Positions 43,103 through 51,610 of a stretch of 64,000 nucleotides of DNA are shown piece after piece. The stretch's first letter is position 1. The number at the start of each line of letters is the position of its first letter. Source of the stretch: Streptomyces sp. NBC_01198 (GTDB lineage Bacteria; Actinomycetota; Actinomycetes; Streptomycetales; Streptomycetaceae); the NCBI RefSeq assembly GCF_036010485.1, contig NZ_CP108568.1, positions 7,387,001-7,451,000 on the forward strand, in the 5' to 3' direction. The notes under the pieces were generated by a model that ran no database searches, was not told the origin of the DNA, and was given only the letters and a program-made list of their open reading frames with translations. The translations under genes and the position numbers were made by a program.

Positions 43103-44031
43103 CACAGGCCTTCCGAGGAACTGCGCATCTTGTCGTAGCCGGAGACCTTGACGACGACGAGCGAGATGACCGTGGCGATGAGGACCAGGACCAGGGCGAT
43201 GGCCGAACCGCCGCCGAAGTCGAAGCTCTTGAACGCCTTCTGGTACATGTAGTAAGCGCTGATGGTGGTGTCGGTGCCCGGGCCGCCCTGGGTGAGGATC
43301 AGCACGGTGTCGAACGTGGTGAGGCCGCCGACGACCATGAGGATCATCGACGTGATCATCGTGTTGCGCAGCTGCGGCAGCGTGATGTGGAAGAACTGCC
43401 GTATGGTGCCCGCCCCGTCGATCTCCGCGGCCTGGTAGAGCACCTGCGGAACGGCCCGGGCGGCGCCCTGGTAGATCAGCGTGTGGAACGGCGTGTACTG
43501 CCAGGCGCCGACGAAGACCAGCACGCCGATGGCGCTGGTCTGGTGGCCGAACAGGTTGCCGTCACCGAAGAGCCACTTGGCCTGCGAGGGGACGCCGAAG
43601 TTCGGGTCGAGCAGTGCCCGCCACAAGATGGACACCGCGGTCGCCGAGAGCAGCAGCGGTACGAAGTAGATCGCGGACAGGATCGCCCGGTTGCGCTGTT
43701 TGCCTGCCGCCCACACCCCGAGAAGGATGCTCAGCGGGGTCTGGACGACGACACCGAGCACGGTGATCAGGACGCTGAGCCACAGGCTCTGGATCATGAC
43801 GTGGTCGTGGATCAGCGCTTTCCAGTTGTCCAGACCGGCGTACTGGGGCGAGCCCAGGCCGTCCCAGTCGGTGAAGGACAGCACCGCGACCAGGACCAGG
43901 GGAAGGACGGCGAAGAGCAGGAAGAACAAGGTGGCGGGCGCCGCCCAGGCGAAGCCTGGGCGGGCCACGGCGGCGCCGGACCGGCGTATGGACCGGCGCC
44001 TTGCCACCCTGGGTTCGGCAGAGGTGGTCAT
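43102..44031 (-). CDS. bxlF: Sugar ABC transporter permease (BxlF-like)
   Basis: 309 residues, CUT1-family MalF type. RRSIRRSGAAVARPGFAWAA is the cytoplasmic N-terminus; six helices follow, with the EAA loop YQAAEIDGAGTIRQFFHITL. It lies 14 bp after the sugar-binding-protein gene and overlaps the next permease by 1-4 nt. Substrate is probably xylobiose or other xylo-oligosaccharides, by operon context. Confidence 0.9.
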   Translation of the reverse strand: MTTSAEPRVARRRSIRRSGAAVARPGFAWAAPATLFFLLFAVLPLVLVAVLSFTDWDGLGSPQYAGLDNWKALIHDHVMIQSLWLSVLITVLGVVVQTPLSILLGVWAAGKQRNRAILSAIYFVPLLLSATAVSILWRALLDPNFGVPSQAKWLFGDGNLFGHQTSAIGVLVFVGAWQYTPFHTLIYQGAARAVPQVLYQAAEIDGAGTIRQFFHITLPQLRNTMITSMILMVVGGLTTFDTVLILTQGGPGTDTTISAYYMYQKAFKSFDFGGGSAIALVLVLIATVISLVVVKVSGYDKMRSSSEGL

Positions 44032-44045
44032 GTGGGAATCCCGGT

Positions 44046-45344
44046 TCAGGACGTGGGCAGGGCCTGCATGGCCTTGATGAAGCCGTCGGCGTCGAGCTTG
44101 CCGTCGAAGAACTGCTGCACGGCGGTGTGCATGGCCTCGCTGGCCGTCTGCGGGTAGGCCTGGTCCCACGAGAGCTGGAACGAGGGGGCCGCCTTGACCA
44201 GGTCGTACTGGAACTTCGAGTAGTCCGGGATGGCAGCGGTGTTCAGGAAGTTCACGGTGTTGGTGGTGGTCGGCAGGTTGCCGATCGCCATCTGCGCCTT
44301 CACGAACTCGTCGGAGTACTGCAGCTTCAGGAACTGCGCGATGGCGTCCGGGTACTTGGTCTTCTTCAGCACCGAGTAGAAGTTGTTGGTGTTGCCGACG
44401 ACGTCCGTCGGGTCGCCCTTGCCGCCGGCGACGGTCGGGAAGGAGCTGAAGCCGAGGCCGCTCTTGGCGAAGTCGGGGTTGTCCTGCTGCTGCTGGGAGT
44501 AGTACCAGGAGCCCATCAGCTCGAAGCCGGCCTTGCCCTGCGCCACCAGGGCCACCGAGCCGCCGTCGGTGTACTTCACCGAGTCGAAGTTGGTGCCGAA
44601 GGCGCCGGCGTCGATGAGCTCCTTGAGCTTCGCCAGCGCGGCGCGGCTGTCGGCGCTGTCCCAGGCGGACTTGTCGCCGCCCATGGCCTTCTCGAACAGG
44701 CCGGGGCCCGCGATGCGGTCGTACATGTACTCGTACCACATCAGGGTCGGCCACTGGTCACCGCCGCCCAGCGCGATCGGGGTGATGTGCTTGGCCTTGA
44801 GGACCTTGACGGCGTTGAGCAGGTCGTCCCAGGTCTTGGGCTCGGTCAGGCCCGCGTCCGACAGCACCTTCTTGTTGTCGAACATCAGGACCGGCTGGGT
44901 GCCGCGCATCGGTATGCCGTAGGCCTTGCCGTCCACCGCCGCGCTGTTGAAGACCGACGGCAGGAAGTTGGACTTCAGACCGGGGTCCTTGGCGATGAAG
45001 TCGTCGAGCGGAAGGAGGAGGCCGGCCTTGACGAAGGGCGCGATGCTGCCGCCGCCCCAGTTGAAGAAGACGTCCGGGGCCTGCTTGGTGTTGATGATCG
45101 TCTGCAGCTTCTGCTGGTAGTCCGCACCAGGGATGGTCTGGAGGACCGCCTTGACCTTCGACGTCTTGTTGAACGTGTCGATGATCTGCTTTTCGACCTT
45201 GTTGCTCGCGTCGCCGTATACGAGAACCTTGAAGCTGCCCGAGCCGCTGCTGCTTGAGCTGCCGCCGCCGCACGCGGCCAGCGTCAGCCCGAGCGCGAGC
45301 ACCACGGTGCCGGCCGCGGCACGGGGAAGCCATCTCTTCGTCAT
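44046..45344 (-). CDS. bxlE: Xylo-oligosaccharide-binding lipoprotein (BxlE-like)
   Basis: 432 residues of the family 1 (oligosaccharide) solute-binding proteins. The lipoprotein signal ends LALGLTLAAC with Cys25 as lipidation site. DVFFNWGGGSIAPFVKAGLL and GQWPTLMWYEYMYDRIAG-like elements are typical sugar-binding segments, with aromatic residues (WYYSQQQQD) to stack on sugars. It delivers ligand to BxlF/BxlG. First gene of the operon, preceded by a promoter and LacI-type operators. Confidence 0.9.
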   Translation of the reverse strand: MTKRWLPRAAAGTVVLALGLTLAACGGGSSSSSGSGSFKVLVYGDASNKVEKQIIDTFNKTSKVKAVLQTIPGADYQQKLQTIINTKQAPDVFFNWGGGSIAPFVKAGLLLPLDDFIAKDPGLKSNFLPSVFNSAAVDGKAYGIPMRGTQPVLMFDNKKVLSDAGLTEPKTWDDLLNAVKVLKAKHITPIALGGGDQWPTLMWYEYMYDRIAGPGLFEKAMGGDKSAWDSADSRAALAKLKELIDAGAFGTNFDSVKYTDGGSVALVAQGKAGFELMGSWYYSQQQQDNPDFAKSGLGFSSFPTVAGGKGDPTDVVGNTNNFYSVLKKTKYPDAIAQFLKLQYSDEFVKAQMAIGNLPTTTNTVNFLNTAAIPDYSKFQYDLVKAAPSFQLSWDQAYPQTASEAMHTAVQQFFDGKLDADGFIKAMQALPTS

Positions 45345-45356
45345 CGTCCAGCCTTT

Positions 45357-45428
45357 CGAAATATTTCGGCACCGTCGCCGAAAATTGCTGCGCGGTGTGA
45401 CGCTAAGGTGCGGCTACGGAAGGGTCAA
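45357..45428 (-). promoter_or_regulatory. bxlE promoter and BxlR operators
   Basis: On the minus strand TTGACC (45428-45423), a 17-nt spacer and TAGCGT (45405-45400) form a clear promoter. Downstream of it lie CGAAATATTTCG (45357-45368), a perfect 12-bp palindrome, and TTTCGGC/GCCGAAA (45364-45370 and 45377-45383), a 7-bp inverted repeat. BxlR of S. thermoviolaceus is reported to bind CGAA-N-TTCG type inverted repeats before bxlE, so these are probable repressor sites placed to block elongation. Confidence 0.75.
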
Positions 45429-45486
45429 CCCTCGGGGTCCGGGTTATCAAAGCGTTACGCTCAGATGTGCCGTACGCTGCGCTCTT

Positions 45487-46509
45487 ATGGATGAAGAGGT
45501 GGACGAGGCTCGGGTCACGCTCGCCCAGGTCGCCGAAACTGCCGGTGTCTCGATCTCGACAGTTTCGAAGGTGCTGAACGGGCGTCAGGATGTTTCGGCC
45601 GTGACGCGGCTGAAGGTCGAACGGCTGCTGGAGCTGCACGGCTACCGGCGGACCTCACGCGGCACGCCCGAGGCACCGCTGATCGAGATCGTCTTCCACG
45701 AGTTGGACGCCATCTGGGCGATGGAGCTGATCCTGGGTGTCGAGAAGGTGGCCAAGGAGATCGGCGCCAGCGTCGTGCTCACCGAGAGCGGCACCCGCCA
45801 CTCGCCCGGCACCGAATGGATCGAGGGGGTCCTGCGCCGCCGCCCGCTCGGCGTCGTCCTGGTCTTCTCCTCGCTGCCGCACGAGTTCAAGCAGCAGCTG
45901 CGGTCCCGCTCCATCCCGTTCGTGATCATCGATCCGGCCGGCGACCCCGAGCCCGACGTGCCCTCGGTCGGCTCCGCGAACTGGTCCGGCGGGCTGGCCG
46001 CGACCCGCCATCTGATCGAGCTCGGCCACCGGCGGATCGGGATCATCACCGGCCCCGAGGACATGATGTGCTCGCTGGCCCGGCTGGACGGCTTCCGCTC
46101 CGCCATGACGACGGCCGGCATCGAGATCGACCCCGGCCTGATCGCCTTCGGCGACTTCCACGTCGAGGGCGGCTACGAGCTGGCCATGCGGATGCTGGCC
46201 GGTCCTGACCGCCCCACCGCGATCTTCGCGGGCAGCGACCTGCAGGCGATCGGCGTGCTCGAAGCGGCCGGCGCGTACGGGCTGCGCACTCCGGCGGACC
46301 TGTCTGTGGTCGGCTACGACGACGTCGCCGTCGCCCAGTGGTCCCGCCCCGCCCTGACCACCGTCCGGCAGCCGCTGCGCAGGATGGCGGAGGAGGCCTC
46401 CCGGATGATGCTGCGGCTGCGGGCCGCGCCGTCCACCACCTCCACCACCCGGATGGAACTGGCCACCAATCTGGTGATCAGGAAGAGCACCGCTGCTCCG
46501 CCGCCCTGA
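45487..46509 (+). CDS. bxlR: LacI-family repressor (BxlR-like)
   Basis: 340 residues. The LacI HTH spans residues about 10-32 (VTLAQVAETAGVSISTVSKV) and the hinge helix about 44-55. The periplasmic-binding-protein-like sensor follows, with GGLAATRHLIELGHRRIGII and the VVGYDDVAVAQWSRPALTTV segment. It is divergent from the transporter/xylosidase operon and should release DNA on binding xylobiose. No ribosome site is seen; TACGCT lies 8 nt before the ATG, so the transcript may be leaderless. Confidence 0.9.
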   Translation: MDEEVDEARVTLAQVAETAGVSISTVSKVLNGRQDVSAVTRLKVERLLELHGYRRTSRGTPEAPLIEIVFHELDAIWAMELILGVEKVAKEIGASVVLTESGTRHSPGTEWIEGVLRRRPLGVVLVFSSLPHEFKQQLRSRSIPFVIIDPAGDPEPDVPSVGSANWSGGLAATRHLIELGHRRIGIITGPEDMMCSLARLDGFRSAMTTAGIEIDPGLIAFGDFHVEGGYELAMRMLAGPDRPTAIFAGSDLQAIGVLEAAGAYGLRTPADLSVVGYDDVAVAQWSRPALTTVRQPLRRMAEEASRMMLRLRAAPSTTSTTRMELATNLVIRKSTAAPPP

Positions 46510-46569
46510 TCCGTGCCCGCGGCCCGTGGCGGAAAGGTGGGGTATGTCCGGTGACGGTACTTTTGTCTC

Positions 46570-47730
46570 ATGGTGACGAGCGGCAGCACGGACGAACCGC
46601 GCCTGCCCAGGCTCGCGCGTTCACCGAAGGCCCGGCTCGCGTTCCCGCTGCTCCTGCTCGCCCTGCTGCTCGGCATCGACCTGGCCGGCGGCGCGCAGCT
46701 GCGCATCGGCGGCCTGATGGTGGCCGTGCCCGCGGTGTGCGCGTCCTTCCTCGCCCCCGGCCCGGTGGCGCTCGTCGCTTTCGCCGCCTTCCCCTGCCTG
46801 GCGCTCGCCGCCGAGGGCAACGGCCAGATGGACACCCTCAACTTCCCGGTCACCCTGGCCACCGCCGCGCTGGTCGGCGTGGCCTCCGTCATGGCGGCCA
46901 GAGTCCGCCGCCGCCGCGAACGCGAGCTCGCCCAGTCCCGCTGGGTGGCCGGAGTCACCCAGCGGGCACTGCTGCGCCCGCTCCCCGACCGGCTCGGCCG
47001 GTTCGCCATCGCCTCGACCTATATGGCCGCCGACCAGGAGGCCGCCATCGGCGGCGACCTCTACGCCACCGCCGACCTCGGCAGCGGCCGGATCAGGCTG
47101 CTGGTCGGCGACGTCCAGGGCAAGGGCCTGGCCGCCGTCGAGGTCGCCAGCATGCTGATCGCGGCCTTCCGCCGCGCCGCCCGCCACCACACCCCGCTGC
47201 GCGCCATGCCCGGCTTCCTGGACCGGAATCTCCGCGAGGACCTCACCGACCTCGCCGACGCCCCGCCGCCCCAGCCAGGCACCGACCCGGAACCCGAGGC
47301 GGCCGAGAGCCCCGACTTCCTCGAGCGCTTCGTGACCGCCGCCATGGTGGACGTCGCGGCGGACGGCGACAGCATCGAGATCGTGAACTGCGGCCACCCC
47401 GCGCCGATCCTGCTGCACCAGGACACGGTGCTCGCGTTGGAGCCCGGGCAACCCGCCATACCGCTCGGCCTGGGCGACCTCACCCCGGAGGCCCAGCACA
47501 TCGACTGCTACGACCTCGCGGTCGGCGACGTCCTGCTGCTCTACACCGACGGGGTGATCGAGGCCCGCGACGACCTCGGCACCTTCTATCCGCTCGCCGA
47601 GCGGCTGGCCGGCTGGACCGGCCTGCCGCCGCACGACCTGCTCTCCGTGCTCACCGCGGACCTGCTCCAGCACGTCGGGCGGCGGCTCGGCGACGACGTG
47701 GCGATCGTCGCCGTCCAGCGGATGTCCTGA
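46570..47730 (+). CDS. Membrane PP2C/SpoIIE-type serine phosphatase
   Basis: 386 residues. Three or four N-terminal membrane segments (about 22-115) with no recognisable sensor domain are followed by a PP2C-type SpoIIE domain (about 145-385) with metal-binding motifs GGDLYATADLGSGRIRLLVG, the VGDVQGKG loop, LYTDGVIEARD and GDDVAIVAV. Such enzymes dephosphorylate anti-anti-sigma factors. TACTTT lies 6 nt before the ATG, suggesting leaderless expression. A nested terminator follows. Confidence 0.92.
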   Translation: MVTSGSTDEPRLPRLARSPKARLAFPLLLLALLLGIDLAGGAQLRIGGLMVAVPAVCASFLAPGPVALVAFAAFPCLALAAEGNGQMDTLNFPVTLATAALVGVASVMAARVRRRRERELAQSRWVAGVTQRALLRPLPDRLGRFAIASTYMAADQEAAIGGDLYATADLGSGRIRLLVGDVQGKGLAAVEVASMLIAAFRRAARHHTPLRAMPGFLDRNLREDLTDLADAPPPQPGTDPEPEAAESPDFLERFVTAAMVDVAADGDSIEIVNCGHPAPILLHQDTVLALEPGQPAIPLGLGDLTPEAQHIDCYDLAVGDVLLLYTDGVIEARDDLGTFYPLAERLAGWTGLPPHDLLSVLTADLLQHVGRRLGDDVAIVAVQRMS

Positions 47731-47746
47731 GGCCGGGCGGGTGACA

Positions 47747-47825
47747 CCTGCCGGCCGCGGCGCGCCACCCGCTCGTCCCGCCGTGCTTGCGGAACGAGCG
47801 GGTGGCACGCAGCACGGCCGGCAGG
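47747..47825. terminator. Nested bidirectional terminator
   Basis: An outer 11-bp perfect stem (47747-47757 with 47815-47825) encloses an inner 13-bp perfect stem (47764-47776 with 47794-47806). It lies between the convergent phosphatase and ferritin-like genes. Confidence 0.8.
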
Positions 47826-47841
47826 CGCCGGTGCCGGGCGG

Positions 47842-48663
47842 TCAGACGGTCAGCAGGGCCGGGCTCGCCGCCTTGCTGGTGGGCAGGAAGTCGTCGGGCA
47901 CCGGGTACTGCCCGAGCACGTAGTGCAGGATCGCCGCGTGCATCGCCTCGACCGGCGCGATGGTGGCGGCGGTCTGGATGCCTCCCGCACTCGTCACCGC
48001 GCCGGCGGCGAAGACGTACGTCTGCGCGGCCTGGTCCTCCAGTTGGAGCGCCAGCTTCGCGACGTCGCCGACCGAGGTGGCCTTGCCCAGCGCGGCCGTG
48101 GTGGCCGCCTGGTTGGTCAGCGGCACCCCGGTGACCGCCGGCTTGCCCGCGCCGGTCAGCACCGCGTTCCACACCTTCGCGTGGTCGGAGTGCTGCGCCA
48201 TCGCGGTGGTCACGAAGGTCGCGACGGCCGGCGGGACCGTACCGAGCTTGCCCGCCTTCGCCGCCGCCAGGGTGGCCCGGTAGGCGCCCACCGCCTGGTT
48301 CTCCAGCGCGGTCGCCAGCGCGACGACCTTCAGATCACCGGTGTAGAGGCTGGACGCCGACGGCTTCGGCGCGCCCGCGCCCTTGGTACCGGACGCGGAG
48401 GTGTCCTTGTCGCTGCTGGAGCACGCGGCCAGCGCCAGAGCCGCCGCCAGGCCGCCGGCGCCGGCCAGGAAGCGCCGCCGCCCGGGATCGCGCGGCCGCT
48501 CGTGCTGCCCGGCGCCGCCGTCGCGGACCTCGGCGGCCAGATCCACCGCGCCGGCCCGCATCGCGGGCAGCGTGGAGCGGTGGGCGTCCTCCATGTCGCG
48601 GGTCAGCCGGGCCAGTTGCGCCTCGCTGATCGGCAGTTCCCAGTTGTCGTGCGCGGTCGTCAC
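47842..48663 (-). CDS. Exported ferritin-like protein 2, putative Tat lipoprotein
   Basis: 273 residues. An N-terminal cytoplasmic-looking segment of about 60 residues precedes RRRFLAGAGGLAAALALAAC, a twin-arginine-like motif and a lipobox, an unusually late position for a signal. The rest is a ferritin-like four-helix bundle with paired metal-type motifs: ALENQAVGAYR, QHSDHAKVWN, LEDQAAQTY and APVEAMHAAIL. Its tail is VPDDFLPTSKA. The GTG start overlaps the stop of the first ferritin-like gene by 4 bp. It may bind iron or manganese at the envelope; catalytic function is unknown. Confidence 0.72.
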   Translation of the reverse strand: MTTAHDNWELPISEAQLARLTRDMEDAHRSTLPAMRAGAVDLAAEVRDGGAGQHERPRDPGRRRFLAGAGGLAAALALAACSSSDKDTSASGTKGAGAPKPSASSLYTGDLKVVALATALENQAVGAYRATLAAAKAGKLGTVPPAVATFVTTAMAQHSDHAKVWNAVLTGAGKPAVTGVPLTNQAATTAALGKATSVGDVAKLALQLEDQAAQTYVFAAGAVTSAGGIQTAATIAPVEAMHAAILHYVLGQYPVPDDFLPTSKAASPALLTV

Positions 48664-49457
48664 TTCACGGCCCCCTCGGAGATCGGCGAAGCGCCGGCGG
48701 TCGGGTAGAACGCGTCGGGAATGCCGACGCTGCCCGCCGCGGCGGGCAGCCTGGCGACGTCGGTCGGAATGGCGATCAGGCCGGTCATGTTCCCGGCCAG
48801 CAGTGCCTGCACGGCCAGCAGCGTGGCCCGGTGCTGCGCCTCGACCGGCGCGACCGACGCGAACAGCTTGCGCAGTTCGGCGCTGCTCACCTGCCCCACG
48901 TTCTTGGTGTAGGTCTGCGCCGCGACGTCCTCCAGGGTGATCGCGAGCTTCACCACGTCCGCCGGTGTCCTGATGGACGGCAGCGCCTGCTTGACGACCG
49001 CCGCGTACTTCGGGTCGGGGGCGTTCTGGGCGCTGCCGCCCGCCCGGGTCGCCGCCGAGTTGAACGCCGAGGCGTGTGCCTGGTGCTGGGCGGTGGTCTT
49101 GGCGATGAACGCCACGATCGTCTTGTTGCCGTTCTTGATGAACGGCAGCGCCGCCGCCGTCCGGTACACGCTGATCGCCAGGTTCTCGATCGACGCGGCG
49201 GTCTGCAGCGCCATCACGTCGTCGCTCGACGTCGCCGCGGTCGCCCGCAGCGAGCCGAACAGCGCCGCGGCGCCGGCCGCGCCGGCCACCGTGCCGCCGC
49301 GCCACCACCGCCGCCGGGCCGCCGTCTGCTCGCGGGCGACCTCGGTGAAGTCCTCCAGCGCCTCGTCGGTGATCCGCACGGCGTCGCTGTTCAGGTCCTG
49401 CGACTGCTCCGTGAGCTGTTCAAGCAACCGGGTGTCGATGCGATCCGTCGCCATCAC
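48660..49457 (-). CDS. Membrane-anchored ferritin-like protein 1
   Basis: 265 residues. A cytoplasmic N-terminus (about 1-50), including the shared LNSDAVRITDEALEDF-type helix, leads to one membrane segment (RRRWWRGGTVAGAAGAAALF). The exported ferritin-like bundle has SIENLAISVYR, QHQAHASAFN, LEDVAAQTY and APVEAQHRATL, the same four motifs in the same order as the next gene, so the pair arose by duplication. Start is GTG 49457 (AAGGAG 9 nt upstream) or ATG 49454. Likely stress- or sporulation-related metal binding; unproven. Confidence 0.72.
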   Translation of the reverse strand: MMATDRIDTRLLEQLTEQSQDLNSDAVRITDEALEDFTEVAREQTAARRRWWRGGTVAGAAGAAALFGSLRATAATSSDDVMALQTAASIENLAISVYRTAAALPFIKNGNKTIVAFIAKTTAQHQAHASAFNSAATRAGGSAQNAPDPKYAAVVKQALPSIRTPADVVKLAITLEDVAAQTYTKNVGQVSSAELRKLFASVAPVEAQHRATLLAVQALLAGNMTGLIAIPTDVARLPAAAGSVGIPDAFYPTAGASPISEGAVK

Positions 49458-49551
49458 GCCCCATCTCTCCTTCGCGCCCGCGCGGTCGCGGACGCTCCGG
49501 CCGTACTTCGTCGCCCCGCCGGAACCGGATTGGTCCTCCGTGCGGTATTCA

Positions 49552-49571
49552 CCCGCCGGAGTGACGGCGGG
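49552..49571 (-). terminator. Hairpin after the ogt gene
   Basis: A 7-bp stem (49552-49558 with 49565-49571) and 6-nt loop begins directly after the stop at 49573. It separates ogt from the ferritin-like pair on the same strand. Confidence 0.45.
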
Positions 49572-49572
49572 G

Positions 49573-50091
49573 TCAGCCGAGCATCGGCTGCAGCACGCCT
49601 TCCAGGGTGAGCAGTTCGCGCTTGCGCTCCAGGCCGCCGGCGTATCCCTTGAGCGATCCGTCGGCGCCGATCACCCGGTGGCAGGGCCGCACGATCGACA
49701 CCGGGTTCGCGCCGATCGCCGCGCCCAGCGCGCGGATCTCGCCACGCGGCACGTCGAGCCGGCGGGCGATCTCGCCGTAGGTCGTGGTCGTCCCGTACGG
49801 AAGGTCCTCCAGCGCGTCCCAGATCCGCTGCCGGAACTCCGAGCCGGTGCCGCTGTCGGCGAACGGGATGTCGAACCGGGTCAGTTCACCGGCGAAGTAC
49901 GCGTCGAGCTGGCGGGCGATGTCGGCGAACGCGGCCGGGCGGTGCGCCCACTCGGGCCTCACCGCGGGGGCGTTCTTCTGCCCGGCCATCGTCAGCCAGG
50001 CCAGCGCGGTGCGCCCGCCCGGCGCCGCGGACTCCTCGCCGACCAGCAGGAGCGGACCGATCGGGCTGTCGATCGTGGTGTGGACGGTCAC
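49573..50091 (-). CDS. ogt: Methylated-DNA-[protein]-cysteine S-methyltransferase
   Basis: 172 residues. The suicide-acceptor Cys137 sits in SIVRPCHRVIG; the Asn hinge (ALGAAIGANP) and the Arg finger region (PYGTTTTYGEIARRL) are present. It removes O6-alkyl groups from guanine in DNA, consuming itself. The N-terminal ribonuclease-like domain is complete. Starts GTG behind AAGGGGA. Confidence 0.94.
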   Translation of the reverse strand: MTVHTTIDSPIGPLLLVGEESAAPGGRTALAWLTMAGQKNAPAVRPEWAHRPAAFADIARQLDAYFAGELTRFDIPFADSGTGSEFRQRIWDALEDLPYGTTTTYGEIARRLDVPRGEIRALGAAIGANPVSIVRPCHRVIGADGSLKGYAGGLERKRELLTLEGVLQPMLG

Positions 50092-50206
50092 GGTGGTCCC
50101 CTTCGTTCGACGTACTCTCTCACCCTCGACTGTGCCCGCGGTTCCGGCCGTGGTGCTGGCGGAAATCGGACGCCGCGACGGGGGTCGCGGCAGTACCGTG
50201 GAGCAC

Positions 50207-50860
50207 ATGGTGACTGCGGCGCTGCGGCGCGAACTGGAGCGCCGCCGGCGGCGGTCGGACCGCGTCCTGCCAGGTGTCGTACGGCGACTGGTCGCCGGGC
50301 GCGACCCGCAGCCGTGGTGGCTGCCGCGCCGGGTCGCGACCGTCGTCGCCTTCGACCTCGACCTGGACGCGGGTGTCGCCGCGGTCCGGCTCGTCTGGCG
50401 CCCCGGCTCGGCGCGGGCCGAGCCGATCAGCGCGGTGGTCGAGCGGTCCGCCGGGAGGTGGACGGAGACGGGCGGAGGCGCTGTGGCGGACGAAGCGCTG
50501 CCCGGGCCGCGGTGCGCGGTGGGCAGCGGCGGCCAGCTCGGCGTCATCGACCTCGTGAGCAGCTGCGGCCTGCGGAGCTGGGCCCGCACGGCGGCGCGTC
50601 CCGGGCACGCGCACGAGGCGCCATGGGTCGGCACGACGGAGCTGCGAGTGGCCGCCGAGGCGGACCGTCTGGTGGTGGGCGACCGCGAGGTGGCGGTGCC
50701 GGCGCACGGGACGGTGCTGCTCGCCTGGATCTCGCCGCCCGCGGCTGCGGCGGTCCGCCCGCCGGTCGTCGCGCTGGCGTCCGACGGCGCCGAACTCTCC
50801 CGTCTGGCGCCGGGCGACGTGGTCGACTCCTACACGTGGGGGCTCCTCGCGGCGCCATGA
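50207..50860 (+). CDS. Conserved actinobacterial protein of unknown function
   Basis: 217 residues, not recognised. It begins with a very basic helix (ALRRELERRRRRSDRVLPGV), then a beta-rich body containing VATVVAFDLDLDAGVAAVRL, a Cys in DLVSSCGLRSW, and LAWISPPAAAAVRPPVVALA. No signal peptide or membrane helix. TACCGT 7 nt before the ATG suggests a leaderless transcript, though GGAG is also close. Divergent from ogt with a 115-bp gap. No function is proposed. Confidence 0.6.
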   Translation: MVTAALRRELERRRRRSDRVLPGVVRRLVAGRDPQPWWLPRRVATVVAFDLDLDAGVAAVRLVWRPGSARAEPISAVVERSAGRWTETGGGAVADEALPGPRCAVGSGGQLGVIDLVSSCGLRSWARTAARPGHAHEAPWVGTTELRVAAEADRLVVGDREVAVPAHGTVLLAWISPPAAAAVRPPVVALASDGAELSRLAPGDVVDSYTWGLLAAP

Positions 50861-50917
50861 GCGCCGGCCCCCGGGAGCGGGCCGCCGAGAGGGTCCGCCG
50901 CCGCTTCGCGGGGGCCG

Positions 50918-51610
50918 TCAGGCGCGCGGGCGGTGGGCGGGGGTCACCAGCCCTGTTTCGTACGCCGTCACCACCGCTTGCGTGCGGTCGCGCAGGCCCA
51001 GTTTGGCCAGGATCCTGCTCACATGTGTCTTCACCGTCTCCTCGGTGACCGTGAGGCGGACGGCCAGCTCGCCGTTGGAGAGGCCTTCGGCGACCAGCCG
51101 GAGTACCTGCGTCTCGCGCGGGGTGAGCGCCGCGAGCTCCGGGGCGGGACGCGCCCCGGCGGCGGGGCGCAGGCGGGTGAACTCGGCGATCAGCCTGCGG
51201 GTGACGCCCGGCGCGAGCAGCGCCTCGCCCGCGGCCACGACCCTGACCGCCTCGAAGAGGCGTTCCGCGGTCACGTCCTTGAGCAGGAAGCCGCTCGCCC
51301 CGGCGCACAGCGCGTCGTAGACGTAGGCGTCCAGGTCGAAGGTGGTCAGGATGAGGACGCGGGGCGGGGACTGGCCGGAACCGGCGAGCCGGCGGGTCGC
51401 TTCGATGCCGTCCATGACGGGCATCCGCACGTCCATCAGCACGACGTCGGGGGACAGTTCGCCGCACGCGGCGACCGCATCGGCCCCGTCGCAGGCGGTG
51501 CCGACGACCGTGAGGTCCGGCTGGGTGTCGAGCAGCGCCGCGAAGCCGGTCCGTACGACGTGGTGGTCGTCGGCGACGATGATCCGCACCGGCGGGGGAG
51601 CGGCCGTCAC
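50918..51610 (-). CDS. NarL/LuxR-family response regulator
   Basis: 230 residues. The receiver domain (about 7-125) has the phosphoacceptor D60 in VVLMDVRMPVMDG, an acidic pair at IIVADDHHVV and the Lys of GFLLKDVTAE. A LuxR-type HTH fills the C-terminus (LTPRETQVLRLVAEGLSNGE, then VKTHVSRILAKLGL). The GTG start overlaps the kinase stop by 4 bp. The ABC exporter genes divergent from the kinase are the likely regulon. Confidence 0.93.
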   Translation of the reverse strand: MTAAPPPVRIIVADDHHVVRTGFAALLDTQPDLTVVGTACDGADAVAACGELSPDVVLMDVRMPVMDGIEATRRLAGSGQSPPRVLILTTFDLDAYVYDALCAGASGFLLKDVTAERLFEAVRVVAAGEALLAPGVTRRLIAEFTRLRPAAGARPAPELAALTPRETQVLRLVAEGLSNGELAVRLTVTEETVKTHVSRILAKLGLRDRTQAVVTAYETGLVTPAHRPRA

